Shown here in pieces: positions 44,197-56,369 of a stretch of DNA of 64,000 nt. The stretch spans positions 434,001-498,000 of the forward strand of contig JAFEMH010001231.1 in the NCBI GenBank assembly GCA_022495995.1, given 5' to 3'. Source of the DNA: Adenophora triphylla var. japonica. Lineage: Eukaryota > Streptophyta > Magnoliopsida > Asterales > Campanulaceae. Positions within the stretch are counted from its first letter, which is position 1. The number at the start of each line of letters is the position of its first letter. The position numbers and the translations under genes are program-made. The notes beneath the pieces are model-generated. The model worked only from the letters and a program-made list of their open reading frames with translations, had not been told where the DNA came from and did no database searches.

Positions 44197-46331
44197 CACT
44201 AGTACAGATTGGATCTTAGGAATCGCACCTTAGATAGCGCTTTTAAAAAGCGCTATCTAAGGTGTAAACTTACATAGCGCATCCACATCTTTAAATATAA
44301 TAACCAAAACAAAAAAAAAATAACTAAGATAGCGCATATTTTGGGAAACGCTATCTTAGTAGAAGCTTACATAGCGCTTAATAGAAGCACTATGTTACTA
44401 TACGCTTCGTAAGGTTATTTAGGCATATATACGCATCAAACACAAACACACACTCTTTCATCCTCTCTCTCTCTCTCTCTCTAAACGCATTTATCCCCCT
44501 CCCCTCTCTCTCTAAATGCCTCCCCCCCTCTCTCTCTCTAGCAACTCGACTCCATCGCAATCTCCATCATCAAGGTCGCGAGAGGCGCAGCCGGACTACC
44601 CTTCGGTATTTTGCCTTCATCGATCATCTATTTAATGAAGTCAATGGTTTGAGCGAGTACAGACTATCCATCACTCTTTTGCCTTCGTCGTTCATACTGC
44701 GTCGTCGCTATCTCCGTCGTGGACCTGGTGGTGCAACAACAAGCGTGGTTGAATCTGGAGTAGAAGCCGATTAATTTACTTTCTGCCATTAACGAGGTTA
44801 GTAATCGCATCTACCCATCCCTAATTTTAGGGTTTAGTTTCAATTTCAAATTTAGGGTTTTAATTTAGGGTGAATCTGGAGTGGAAGCCAATTATGTTTT
44901 GTTGTTGACTTGCTGTTGATGAAATCCTCTTTTTCATGTTCGCGTGCAAGGGGGCGAGGAGAGGGCAATTGAGTTTATTTGGAATGGATGTTTTTCTTGA
45001 ATTTTAGTTTGATCAAGTGAAGATAGGTATGTTTTTATTAGCGTTTTTTAAGTGGTTTGAATTGAATTCCTTCATTCGCTTTACATTGTTGGGTCGTTAT
45101 GAAAAATGCAAATTATAAGTGTGTTGTGGATCATTCTGCATTGGATTGTCTAGCATTTTGGTGTTTTGTTCTAGAATTAATCCTCACAACTATGGAAGAA
45201 ATCCATAGATTATATCAACTTCTAACTTCTATGTTCCACAATTTGTTGAGGTTGTTGATAGATTGCGACTAATTTTTTTGTGCCTGTATGAAAAGCTATG
45301 TCGAACGCTTTCTCGACTGTATAAGCAATGGTAAACTTGCAGAGGATAGAAGAAATGCTATGGCTGAACTTCAAGCTGTTGATGCAGAAAGTCAGGCTGC
45401 ACATCTAGCTTTTGGGGCAATGGGTGAGTAACTCATTTTCAATGTGTAAATCTTGATTTCAATGCATAACAGATACAATTAACTTCTATTGCAGGTTTTC
45501 CTGTGCTTCTGAGCGTGTTAAGAGAAGAACGTGATGATGTTGAAATGGTATTCCTACCAACATTCTTATCAATTTATAGCTCATTTTATTGTACTCTTAT
45601 GAAATTTCTGGTTTTTATCATCTGTCGATTTTGCAAGTATGGAAGCTCGATATTGAACCTCAAGTGGCAAAAGACTTTGAAAAGTATCAGACACCAAGTA
45701 TTGGAATGGCTCAACAATATCAGACACCAAGTATTGGAATGACTAATCTTTGGCAGTTCTTCATTCTTGATGCCCATTAATTAGACTGTGCAGTCTTTGG
45801 TTTGTTTAAATTTTTTGTCAAAGTTTCATGTCATGAGACGGGTGTTAGACTAGTTAGTTTATAACTCTTGTGGATGATTGTAAGAATTATTATTGGTGTA
45901 ATAAATGAAAGGTTGATTGTTATTGTTGAATGAAATGTTTTTTAGTTCATATTAATTTTTATTTATTTGATTTCTTGGTTATAATTCATATAATTTGAAA
46001 TAGGTGCAGCAGGAAAAAAATAAAAATAAAATAAAAAATGAAAAATGAAAAATAGCCTTAGATAGCGTTTTTTTAAGCGCTATCTAAACTTGTTTTTTGT
46101 AAAAAAAAATTGCTTATATAGCACTTAAAAAATGCTACCAAAGATGATTTTTGAAAATAAAATGAGTGCTTAGATAGCGCTTTTCAAAAGCGCTATCTAA
46201 GTGCATGAGCTTATGTAGCGCATAATAAGCGATATGCTAACTTGCATAGCGGTAGCTTAGATAGCGCTTATAAGCGCTATCTTAGCTAAAAAAAAAACGT
46301 TATCTAAGCTCAAATCTGTACTGTACTAGTG
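44197..46331. mobile_element. CACTA element with captured golgin exons, TSD TGT
   Basis: Begins CACTAGTACAGATT and ends AATCTGTACTGTACTAGTG, with a TGT duplication on each side (44,194-44,196; 46,332-46,334). Subterminal regions (44,220-44,400 and 46,050-46,310) hold many copies of GATAGCGC facing both ways, as CACTA elements need for transposase binding. No transposase ORF. The interior carries (CT)n, a promoter-like region and golgin exons. Confidence 0.9.
45296..45547 (+). pseudogene. Captured fragment of golgin candidate 6 (p115/Uso1-like)
   Basis: Two exons with intact splice sites. Exon one (45,296-45,423) reads YVERFLDCISNGKLAEDRRN, then AMAELQAVDAESQAAHLAFG and AMG before GTGAGT. Exon two (45,495-45,547), after TTGCAG, reads FPVLLSVLREERDDVEM before GTATTC. 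These match the N-terminal armadillo region of plant golgin candidate 6/MAIGO4, a vesicle-tethering protein. The frame is open across the junction, so the copy may be young or still spliced. The real gene is over 900 residues; only about 60 are here. Downstream (45,684-45,742) a 33-bp duplication encodes YQTPSIGM twice. Confidence 0.8.
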
Positions 46332-46950
46332 TGTTTCTTCGATTACTAGTGTAATGAATGGAGGGGATGATAAGTTATTTAGACCAAGCAAATTGGATAA
46401 TGAAAAATCTAGTTGTAGTAAAGTGAAGGATGTTGAGCTAAAGACCCCATGGCCGCAACTCACAACCTTATCTGATATCTATTGTAAGTTGTATTTGACC
46501 ACTCATTTTAATTGTCAATGTCCTCTTCACAAGGAGCTGTAGGTCTTGTTTGTTTGCAATTATTCCGGTTTCCAAATATTTTTTTACTCTTAAGTGTGTT
46601 TTGAACTTTGGATCTCATATAATTTTTATTAGTTAATTTTTTAGTTTTTTGAATAAAAAAAATAGTTATTTTTTAAAAGGCTCAGAGGGCCGATGTTCAC
46701 AAGGGCCGGGCTTGACTTTTACTAGGCCCACTAATGTTTAGGCTCGGCCCGTCATTCGGTGGCTTGGGCCGAGGCGGCCTGGTCCGTTTGACAGCACTAA
46801 TTGCCACCCAAAACATTAAAACATTTGAACATTTGAGAACATTATAATAAAAACATTTAAACCTTTATATTTCCATATACAAATAATGATGAAGTTACAC
46901 TGGAAGGGAAAACATGAACATATTAATATTATTGAAAAAAAAAACAATTT

Positions 46951-48665
46951 TCAGCGTTCATCCCAATCCCATTCGTTTTTGGCCTTTGGTCCGGTAGGCC
47001 CATCCTCGCCGGATACTTCATCTGGAATAAGGTTCGCCAAACCTTTCAACGCCGACTCCTCCAGAACCTCAACACCAGCCCCAATCTCGTACGTCTTTTT
47101 TGGACCCCATTTTCTAGCATAGTTCAACCATGCCGGTTCAACAATTTCCAAATATTCGCCCGCCACAATCAAATACTTAGCTCCCGTATCAATAAACTTA
47201 TCACTCTTTGCCGTATCATTTCTTATCCCTAAAGCATCATTGCCTTGCATTTCAAGTCCCGGAGATGGATATGTTGCATGTCCATGCAAAGAAGAATATG
47301 TCACAAATTTATTTGAACCATTTATGTACTCAAGAAATGGACTATCAATCCATACCCCTCCACTATGCTGTGCAAAATAAACACTATACAAAACTCCATC
47401 AAAATTACTTACTCTAAGTGTTACGTGCTCCCAATCTCCCACGTGCCTCCCCGTCCTCCTCAGTGGAATGTCACTAAACCCTAATTTTGCAGTCACGGGT
47501 CCGTTAAATGGATAGAAAGTCCATATTTGAATATCCGTGAAAGTTGCTCCAAATATTGGCTTTATGTGAAGGTATGTCTCCGCGCTAGGCAAGTTTCCTT
47601 TCTTTACTTCCTCACTAGCCTTTTCATCAACGGGGAGGTCTAGCCAGTACTCACCATCGTTTGAACCACCTTGAGGGAGGTTTGTGCCCGTGGGTTCGAC
47701 TAAGATAGGTTTAGGGTTTGAATTTTCATGATTCTTTTGATGTAATTGAACACCCTTGGTAAAAAACCAATTTACCGAAGAGGGTAAGTAAGTTTCCTTA
47801 GGATGGAAGTAAAGACGCGGCGAATAAGCTTGAATGACGGCTTCAACTTGGGGTAAATTAGGCATAGGAGATAAGGAAACATGAAAGTTATTGTTTTTCA
47901 AGCAAGAAAGAGATAAACTTGAACTGTTATCCCCTCTATTTAGAGCTACAAACGTACCTGCACAAACACCTTGCCCTTTTGACCATATATATTTAGGCTT
48001 TAGTCCATACACATTGAACTCATTTGAATCACTCTTCGGGCCTTTCCCCCAAATCCATTTGCCCAAATTACATTCCTCACTAAAGTCAACTCTGACACAT
48101 CGGACTTTCTCAAGGGAAGGCTTTTGTGGGGAGGTCGTGATCACGTGGCCCACCGACTTATAGCCATCTTGAGGTATTGGTAACCAAAGGTAACCGGGGC
48201 CACTTTGGTTCATTTTCGAGGACTCGCTACTCCAAACTAAGGTGTAGTCAACTGGCTTCGATAGGGTTCCATTGGTAGCATCTTTGGCAACAAGAACCCA
48301 ACCAAAAAGAGGGTTGTTGTTGGCTTGGCAGTAAGAACCAAGCATAAAAAACCCGTCCGGTATTGAAGATGGCTCGAAGACGGTTGCACCTTGATTGCCA
48401 TGGCCACCTTCATAAGTAGCCCAAATTTTGGTGAAGGCTGAAATTTGACACACTTGAAGTCCTCCTAGATCAATGGTTCCACTTGCAAAGCCTTTACCTA
48501 TATGTAAAAATTATCAGAAAATGTGAAACTTGCAATAAGATTGCAAAAAGGGATATAATATAATCAATAATTACCTTGAGGCCAAGAGGGGATTGGAGAG
48601 GGAAGCTTGAAGGTGGTGTCAATGGGCAAGGTTTTTGGATTTGTGTTGCCTTGGCGATTTCCCAT
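46951..48665 (-). CDS. VPS62/DUF946 family protein, two exons
   Basis: The only apparently complete host gene. Exon 1 is 48,575-48,665 (ATG at 48,665, protein start MGNRQGNTNPKTLPIDTTFK), the intron 48,498-48,574 (GT-AG, 77 bp) and exon 2 46,951-48,497, ending DER-stop. This gives 545 residues with no frameshift, the usual length for plant DUF946 proteins. Recognisable landmarks are AFTKIWATYEGG, PDGFFMLGSYCQ, GYLWLPIPQDGY, YSPRLYFHPKETYLPSSVNW, the HVGDWEHVTLRV block and SSLHGHATYPSPG. The family is related to yeast Vps62, named for vacuolar protein sorting; its biochemical role in plants is not established. There is no signal peptide or membrane segment. A TATA box lies about 78 bp upstream. 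The hAT begins about 150 bp past the stop and element E about 290 bp before the start codon. Confidence 0.95.
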
Positions 48666-48740
48666 TTTGCCTAGAAATTAGCTGTAGTGTAGAAAGATTT
48701 GAGGAGAAAAGACAAGTTGTTTGAGGTTAAGGTAAGAGAA

Positions 48741-48748
48741 TATATAGG
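48741..48748 (-). promoter_or_regulatory. TATA box of the VPS62/DUF946 gene
   Basis: CCTATATA on the minus strand, about 78 bp upstream of the start codon, followed by a plausible short 5'UTR. Only about 290 bp separate the start codon from element E. Confidence 0.55.
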
Positions 48749-48956
48749 AAATGACAAATTGTTGGAAATTTATTTTATTTTATGTAAGAAGGAGCTAAGA
48801 AATTTCAAAATAAACGTGCGAAAATATTGGACTTGAACAACCTAACCATGTGTATGTGAAAGGTTCTCCATGATGGATTATTATTATTAGTAAATGGTTT
48901 CCCGTTGGAATTAACATGTTCTACCAAACCGTATTGAACTATTCACTTATAATAAT

Positions 48957-49534
48957 TGTTTTGATCAAATTTCAACAATTAGATTTGTATGATGGGAAAA
49001 GTGACTAAAGTGATATGAATCTAGGTACAATGACTATCAAGTTGAATAGAAATGGACACAAGACATTTGTTGACTAGGGAAAGCCCTTGAACAACTTGTT
49101 CGCCGGCACAAAACCCCGGGAGGATGTGGCTCCTGCCTTGACCGAAAGTTTACTAAGAATTTTCTTGAGATTACAATGCTAAGAGCGTATAAAAAGGGAG
49201 CTTAGGCTAATGTCGTGCGTGTGTGAATTTACAGTGTATGTTCCCTTTTATACCTCAAGAATAAAACTAAATAACAATGAGGGCCTACAAACTCGGAATT
49301 GAGGTTTATCCTTGGAGATTTATCCGCACTCATCCGTTGGGAAAGAGATAATCGTTGGCTTCTTTGAAGAATCGTGGTTGAGCTGGTCTTTGGCACGTTC
49401 CCTATAAAATAGGAAAAGCATTATGCGTCCCGACTGTAAAAACCAAGTTGTAAACAGAACAACCCAAGTTGTTAGTACCAAGTTGTTTAGGCGTAAGTTG
49501 CAAAACATGTTGACTGAAAATGTAGGGCCCAACA
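48957..49534 (-). mobile_element. 3' LTR of element E
   Basis: 578 bp, the partner of 58,234-58,811, with about ten substitutions and two small indels by hand count. Both ends fit TGTT...AACA. The left target duplication ATAAT lies at 48,952-48,956. On the minus strand a TATA box TATAAAAG lies at 49,245-49,252. The polypurine tract is the minus-strand reading of 49,535-49,549 (TTTGGGGGCAA). Confidence 0.95.
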
Positions 49535-49699
49535 ATTGCCCCCAAACTTTTTGAATTTAAAAAAGAAGAATAGAAAGAGACAAAAAGAATTCAAAAGGTT
49601 TGCCAAAATAAGAAAGGAACAACGGTTTTAAAAAAGAGACGCGATGGGACGGTTTTCAGGTAGTTTCTCGAGGCAAAAAGGCTTGATTGTTTTTTAAAG

Positions 49700-51600
49700 T
49701 TCCAACCACCTTCAAACCCTTATTTAATAAGTGGTCTCTCTCTCCAACTCTCCCTTTCACCAAATCAAGAACGTCACTTTCTCAGAGGTTTCTAGGAGAA
49801 GAGCCAAGGAAGCGAAAAAATCGAATAAATAACTACGGTGAGTTTCTTGCCTTCTCTTCAATTTCGTCTTGATTTCTTGTTTTTAAGTTGAAAAAATGGG
49901 TCGGAAGAAGGTAGTTGCGTTCGAGAGCGACGAGGGTTTGCCCAAAGGTTTCAAAACCCAGAATTTGTTGAAGGAACCCGATACCGAGAAATGTTTAATG
50001 CCTAAGGTAAACTTAGAGGTTATCAAGAAGAACCACGCCATGCACGATGAAGCGGTGTACTTCACCCGTCCCGACTTGACCTCCGAATGTTACTCTTCCA
50101 CTTGGGTATGTTTTCCGGAATATCCCTTTGTCATAGGTTTACGATTCCCTTTTCCCCCCTTGATTACGAAGTTCTTTTCTTCTACTAAACTCAATTACGC
50201 CCAAATGATGCCTCAAGGATGGAGGTACTTGCAAACCCTAGTTAGGTTAGGAGAGAGGGATGATTTAGTTGCCGGGTTAGAAGAGTTGACGTATACTGTT
50301 GATTTGAGAAGTTTCGGTCCAGGAAGGTTTGGTTTTAGGGTCAAAAGTGGTGCGCCTATTCTGATTTCCAACCACGACATTGCGGATGGAGGGTGGAAAA
50401 ATAAATTTTTCTTTGCAAGGAGGGACACCTTGGGTCAGGAGGAAGGTGTTTTTTCCAAATGGAGGTTTGAAGGTAGTGAAAATAGCTCCTCTGTTTTACG
50501 GAATGCTTCTTAATACTACGGTAGCTAACTCTCAAAATTTCCCTTCGCGGGAATTCCTAAAGCTATCGAGACTTGTTTCCGGCACAAGAAGGGACTAAAG
50601 TGAACGTGAATCGGCTTCTCCGAGTTGGGTGTAGGCGATAGATCCTTCAAGGCCTTTCCTGTTGAGTTTTTGTTGAGGTATTTGGAGGCGAAACAGAAGT
50701 TGAAGTCGAAGAAGATCTACCCTCAACTCTACCCGAGATGTCCACAGGTTCTAAGTCCTTAAATATCTTTGTATTTTTTCACGAGCATTTTGATTGCCTT
50801 AATTCCCTGTTCTTGTTGTAGCTACGCGATCCAAGTCTACCGTAAGTGCCTCTGAGTTGATGGCTGCCGCTAAAGCAAAGAAAGTTGTCAAGAAGGACAA
50901 CAAACCTCCAACTCCAATGTCCATGGCTTCTAGTTCAGATGTAAAAGCCTCCAAGAAAAAGGAAGAAGTAAAGAAAAGAAAGTTGTCTGATACTGAGGTT
51001 TTGGATGAAGGAGAGAGGGAATAGCAAGGAAGAAATTGAAGGATGCTATAGCCAACTTTGTTGACGTGGTAAATCATGAGAAAGGCGAGATTTACCTAAG
51101 CTTTTTTAAGGAATGCGATATTTCTTTTGCTTAGGTTGCGGATATTATGTGTCCCATTATGGAACAACTTGATTTGTGAAAATCAAGGCGGCCAGTGCAG
51201 GTTTTGAAGTTGAAGAACTCAAGGAGCAAGCTGCAAAGATGCGAGGATTTCAAGAAGCGAGGCTACCAAAAATGCTTTGAGGAGATGGAGAAGTTGAAAA
51301 AAGATCTTCAAGTGAAAAGGAGGAGTTGAAAGTTGTTAAAGGCTGAAAAGGCGAAGGAGCATGAAGCCCATGAGAAGGAATTGGATCTTTGCGAAGAAGG
51401 ATTTTACGTTCAATGCCACCAAAGTGGTGTTTGAAGCTAGGATTGGACTCATGGAAGAATATAAGAACGGGCGGCTTCGGAATGGGATGTGGAAGCGAGA
51501 GAGAAAGGTTTTGGAGGATTTCGTTGGTGAGCCGGTAGATGCGAGAGGAAGTGAATTAACGGCTTTGGAGGCTCTAGTTGATGATGCGATAAGACCTTGA
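49700..51600 (+). pseudogene. Antisense accessory gene of element E (Transposase_28-like)
   Basis: A plus-strand gene, opposite to E's gag-pol, between integrase and the 3' LTR. A 5'UTR intron is visible (ACTACG|GTGAGT near 49,839 to TTTTTAAG|TTGAAA near 49,887). The ATG at 49,896 opens 205 residues: MGRKKVVAFESDEG, then a domain with YFTRPDLTSECYSSTWVCFP, FVIGLRFPFPPLITKFFSS and MPQGWRYLQTLVRLGERDDL. This resembles the 'putative gypsy-type transposon' domain (Transposase_28, PF04195) found in plant retroelements. A second intron may run from about 50,747 to 50,820 (TTGTAG|CTACGC). Lysine-rich and coiled-coil-like text follows in broken frames to 51,600. Function unknown. Confidence 0.6.
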
Positions 51601-52139
51601 GTGCCACAGTGGTGGATCGAGAATGGTCAAGAAGAAAATGCAACACGGCGGCGGCGGGCGGGAAGTTTGAAGAATGTTTTTAAAACTTTTGGTATTTTGA
51701 AAAAACAATTTTTTGCTTTATTTGTGTACCTTTATTGGTACAACAAATGGGGGGAGTGTCCCTTTAAAACAACGTTTTTTGGTTTGTAATGGTTCATAAG
51801 AACCGAGACAATTTCTTTTTGGGGGTACTAGGTTGGTCTAGTACTCAAGCTTTTTTAGGTTTTTAGGGACTTGTTGGCTTATCCAACTTGTCCTTTAAGC
51901 GAAAAAATCTTTTGAAAAAACATTTAACGGTTTTTAGCAAAGTAAGTTATGTCCCTGAGGGACGCTTGTTTGTTCTTTGGATAACATGTAAATGTTATAA
52001 ACCGTAGGTAACATGAAAATGTTACAACCAATAGTTCACAACTTAAAGAAGTGTGAAAACGTGCGCCCAGACGAAGGTGTCAAAACCTTAATTCGTAAGA
52101 AAAGATGTAAATCTTTTAACCAATAGTACCTTTGATCAG

Positions 52140-52445
52140 AGGTAAATCGTTTGAAGGGATAGAGCAAGTATCGGCCGTCTGGCGTGTCAACAAGCTCTAT
52201 ACCTCGCCGGCTAGAATTCCAACATGTATCGGCCGTGCGGCGTGTCAACATGTTGAAATTTTTCTTCTTCGAGTTCAAACATGTATAAACCGTACCGGCG
52301 TGTCAACATGCATGACCTTTGTCCTCCTCGAGGCTCGAAACATGTATCGGCCGTGCGGCGTATCAACATGTTTGTCTGTTCCGGCTTAGGTCTCAACAAG
52401 TATCGGCCGTGCTTGGCGTGTCAACATGTTGAGCCTACTCCGTTT
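52140..52445. repeat. About 60-bp repeat with CATGT dyads in element E, five copies
   Basis: Units share ACATGTATCGGCCGTGCGGC and GTGTCAACATGTT; AACATGT and ACATGTT form the outer dyad. Located between E's integrase and the antisense gene. The remaining sequence 51,601-52,140 is non-coding with nothing recognised. Confidence 0.8.
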
Positions 52446-52639
52446 GCTCAAGTTACACCTCGCAAAACAAATTTATGTTAGAGTGGGCGTTAGCATAGCT
52501 AACGCCCTCCGACGCTCAAGTCGAGTAATGTTTTAATAAGAGTAGAAAAATTGAAATACGTAATTGAACTTGACATAAATTTAAACCGTACACGAAGAGT
52601 CTAGTTATAAATAAGCTGGACTTACGTGAAATAAAGTTT

Positions 52640-53753
52640 CAAGTGGATAGCGTTCCAACTTCTAGGGATTACTGTCTCCACTCGGGGTTGACAACCGGTA
52701 TGCACCTTTGCCGGCTTCGGCATCGATGAGATATGGGCCTTCCCACTTGGGAGCCGGCTTACTGCATTCAATTCTCTTGTATTTTGAAATACTTTTCTCA
52801 AAACTAAATCACCAACCTGGAACCTTCTAACTCGACATTCTTGTTGTAAGACCTAGAAATTCGGCTGGCGATAAGTTTGCCATCCTTATCTTGGCTAAAT
52901 CCTGATCTCGTCAATTGTATCTAAATCTTGAGTTAGCAAGAGGTTATTTTCATCTTGAGTCAATAAGCCATACCTTGCCGTGGGGCTGTTGCTTCAAGCT
53001 GGAATCACGGCTTCGACTCAGAATACTAAAGAATAGGGAGTCCTACCTGTGGCTCCTTTAGAAGTAGTTCTATCGCCCATGCACAAGTGGTAATTCTTCA
53101 ACCCATTTCCCCTTCTTACGGTCTAGACTCTTCTTCAAGTTGTTGATGATCAACTTGTTGCTTGATTCGGCTTGGCCATTGGCTTGAGGGTGGACAGGTG
53201 TGGACATGATTAACTTGATGCCCCGGCGAGCACAAAAATCCCTGGTCTTTTTACTTATGAGCTGTGACCCGTTGTCACATACAATCTTTGATGGTACACC
53301 AAACACTGCTAATAATATTTTTCTTTAAAAATGAAATTACCTCTTTATCCCTTACTTGCACATAAGCTTACGCCTCGATCCATTTCGAGAAATAATCGGT
53401 TAGAGCCAACATGAATACTTTGCCTCCTGGAGCTTTGGGCAACTTGCCTACAATATCCATGCCCCAGTTGCATGAAAGGCCAAGATGAGACTATAGGATG
53501 TAGAGGTTCGGCGAGGTTGATGCAAGATGTTGCTATGTCTTTGGCGGGCGTCACATTTACGCACATAGTTCATGGCATCTTGACGCATGGTTGGCCGGTA
53601 ATATCCCGTCACGAGGGCCTTTGATGCAAGTGCCTTTCCTCCAGAATGGTTCCCACATATTCCTTCATGGATTTCCTTAAGTACCGGTTCAACTTGCTCA
53701 TTATCGACACATCTCAAGTAGTGCCACTGCAAAAGACTTCTTGAACGGCACAT
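52640..53753 (-). pseudogene. Integrase of element E, frameshifted
   Basis: The zinc-binding module reads HEGICGNHSGG...NYVRKCDARQRHSN (53,753-53,448); the last Cys of the HHCC set is Arg. The core includes MFGVPSKIVCDNGSQLIS and PVHPQANGQAESSNKLIINN (53,306-53,070), with the catalytic Glu present in QAESSNK. The C-terminal GPY-type phrase KWEGPYLIDAEAG appears near 52,720-52,760. At least three frame changes separate these parts. Confidence 0.85.
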
Positions 53754-54122
53754 TATCTATTAAAACGAAAGTTGAAGTTCGAATCTTAAATGATCTAACA
53801 TCCTTAACATCGGGGGAATAGTTCCAAGTTGAAGGAACTCAATGACGGGTTGGGTCGAAGGCTTAGCATCTTGTGTCCCAATAGGTGGAGTAACCACTTG
53901 AGTTTCTTCAACTTGGTCTATCATAGGGTACTTAACATAAATAATGGGGATATTAGTATGCAACATTGATTTGCAAGTTGAACCCAAGTTGGCCAAGGCG
54001 TACGCCTCTGTATTTTCTTCTCACGGGGACTGTTCCAAAGAGAATGATAGAAATCTCGAAGCTAAAGCTTTAACATGTTGGAGGTACGAGTCATCTTGGA
54101 ATGCTTCGCCATATAAGCGCCA

Positions 54123-54900
54123 TTAAAGCTGGTTAGCTAGTAATTGAGAGTCAACAAATACATTTAAATGTGTAATATTCAAACTCAAAGCCGTAGTTAA
54201 ACCCATGATTAGGGCTTCATACTCGGCTTCATTATTTGTTGCATTAAATTCACAAGATACGGCTTGAGGTATGATATCACCTTGAGGGATTTTAGGACTA
54301 TTCCCAAACCAGTTCCTTGGAATTTGAGGCTCCATACGTAAATAATGTCCAAAATCTAGGAATAGTTTTACCTTCTAGTTGTTGCACTTCCGGTTCTACC
54401 TCGAGTGCAAACTTGGGTGAAGTCGGCTACAAATCGGCTAGGGCACTGTGATTTGATGGCTGTTCTTGGCTCGTATGATATGTCATACGTGCTCAACTTG
54501 GCCCGACCACTTGGCCAACCTGCCCGACATCTCCGGAGTCCTTAACACATTCCTCATAGGATAATTAGTTCTAACGGTTATGGAATGTGTTTCAAAATAA
54601 TGACGTAATTTGGTAGCGGCGGTAGTTAAGGCTAATATTAATTTTTCAAGATGAGAGTACCTTGTTTCGGCATCTAATAAAGACTTACTCACATAGTAAA
54701 CGAGGATGTTGCTCACCTTGGATTTCCTTCACTAATCTTTGCACTAACTTGGCATTTTCGAGATACGGCTAAATACAAATAAAGATGCTCACCATGTTCG
54801 GGTTTAGCGAGTAGGGGTGACGTCATCAAATATTCTTTAAGTTGTTTGAAAATTTTGCCTCATGTTGGTCGGTCCATTGAAAGAGTTTGTTTTTTCTCAA
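54123..54900 (-). pseudogene. RNase H domains of element E
   Basis: The first domain has VSKSLLDAETRYSHLEKLIL and KLRHYFETHSITVRTNYPM (54,716-54,483). The second, archaeal/plant type, has SCEFNATNNEAEYEALIMGL and LNVFVDSQLLANQL (54,335-54,123). Two RNase H domains mark the Tat clade. Between them the text TYDISYEPRTAIKSQ is broken by small indels. Confidence 0.82.
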
Positions 54901-55885
54901 GACTTCATAGAATAACTGCACTTATCGGATGATTTGGATATAAATCTGTTCAAAGCGGCTACTCTACTGTTAACCTTTGTACGTCCTTGATGTTTTTAGG
55001 GGATTCCAAGTTGAGAATGGCTTTGATTTGTTCGGGACTTGCTTCGATTCCCCTCTTGGTTACCATATATCCCAAGAATTTGCCTGCTCTAACTCCGAAG
55101 TTGCACTTCGCCGGATTGAAGCTTCATGTTGAAGGCTTTCAAGATGTTGAATGCCTCGACAAGGTGTTCTACATGATCCTCAATGTGTTTGGATTTGACC
55201 ACCATGTCGTCTATGTAGACCTCCATCGTCTTGCCAAGTTGATCTTTAAACATCTTGTTTACCAACCTTTGGTAGGTTGCCCCTGCATTTTTAAGACCAA
55301 ACGGCATAGAAATATAACAATATATACCTTAGGAGTCATGAATGCTTTGTATCTTCTTGGTCCGAAGGTTCCATTTGAATTTGTTGATACCGGAAGATGC
55401 ATCCATGAACGTCAAGATGTCGTGGCCATTTGTCTCATCAACAAGAGAATCAATATGAGGGAGAGGGAATGGATCCTTTGGACGGGCCTTGTTCAAGTCG
55501 GTGAAGTCCACGCATACTCGCCACTTGCCATTCTTCTTCTCCACCACTACAACGTTAGCCAACCACTTTGGATATCTGAACTTCTCGATCATCTTGGACT
55601 TCAGAGCCTTTCAACTTCATCCTTAATTATCTGATTCCGCTCTTGGGCAAACTTCCTTCTTTTTTGACGGACAGGACGGATGGTCGGATCGATGTTCAAC
55701 TTGTGAGTAATAATATCCTTGCTTATCCCTGTCATGTCCTCATGTTTCCAAGCGAAACAGCATCTCTGGCTTCTCAGGAACTCGATCAACTCCTCTTCGA
55801 TTTCGGACGGTAGGTCTATCCCAACTTGCACTTGGGCCTCAGGATTTGATGCATCAATAGGAACGCTTTTTGTATCGTGCTCCAC
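54900..55885 (-). pseudogene. Reverse transcriptase of element E, frameshifted
   Basis: Landmarks on the minus strand: PIDASNPEAQVQVGIDLPSE and LRSQRCCFAWKHEDMTGIS (55,885-55,601), WLANVVVVEKKNGKWRVCVD and LPHIDSLVDETNGHDILTFM (55,592-55,329), MPFGLKNAGATYQRLVNKMF and the catalytic YIDDMVVKSKH (55,307-55,089). The frame breaks after MKL through one extra base. All catalytic aspartates are visible. Confidence 0.9.
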
Positions 55886-55921
55886 CGCTTCAAGAACATC
55901 CTGGGCCTTTTTCTTTAATTG

Positions 55922-56360
55922 CTATGCTTGCCGAGGGGTCGAGCTTGCTTTCATGTTGATCTTGTAACATTCCTTAGAGACTTGCTGGTTTCCCTTCAAC
56001 TTGGCAACACCCCAAGGTGTCGGAAACTTGACGCATTGATGATAAGTTGATGGCACGGCCTTCATGTTGTGGATCCAAGGCCTTCCCAATATGACATTGT
56101 ATGAAGAAGAGCATTCGATCACACAAAACCTCTCCATGGAATTCATACCTTCTAGGTAGATGGGCAACTTGATCTCACCGACTGTCTGTTTCACCTCACC
56201 CTTTGAACCCTACCGATGCGGATGAGTTCTTCACAACTTCGCACAAAGGAATACCCATATCTTCAAGAGCATGAGTAAAGATGATGTTGGATGACTGCCA
56301 CCATCGATCAGGATCCGCTTGACCACACAATTAGCAATCTGCACCTGAACAACTAGACCA
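55922..56360 (-). pseudogene. Retropepsin of element E
   Basis: CVVKRILIDGGSHPTSSLLM (about 56,325-56,265) holds the active-site DGGS; NVILGRPWIHNMKAVPSTYH (about 56,100-56,040) is the second landmark. A frameshift lies between. There is one protease copy here, unlike element A. Confidence 0.85.
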
Positions 56361-56369
56361 TCATGATGA

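Larger units (their letters stand above)
43589..46799. mobile_element. Non-autonomous hAT element, TSD ATTGCCAC
   Basis: Flanked by ATTGCCAC on both sides (43,581-43,588; 46,800-46,807). Ends are CAGAGCTAGAGCTGTCAAA and, on the other strand, TAGTGCTGTCAAACGG, the CAGGGCTGTCAAA type of hAT end; an AGAGCT duplication lengthens the left end. GGCCC/GGGCC motifs crowd both subterminal regions. No hAT transposase is visible. Leftover frames at 43,686-43,931 and 46,354-46,542 are of unknown origin. A CACTA element is nested inside. Confidence 0.88.

Noticed and set aside
54987..55634. 215-residue plus-strand ORF in element E
   Set aside because: It lies exactly opposite E's reverse transcriptase and has no independent signal.
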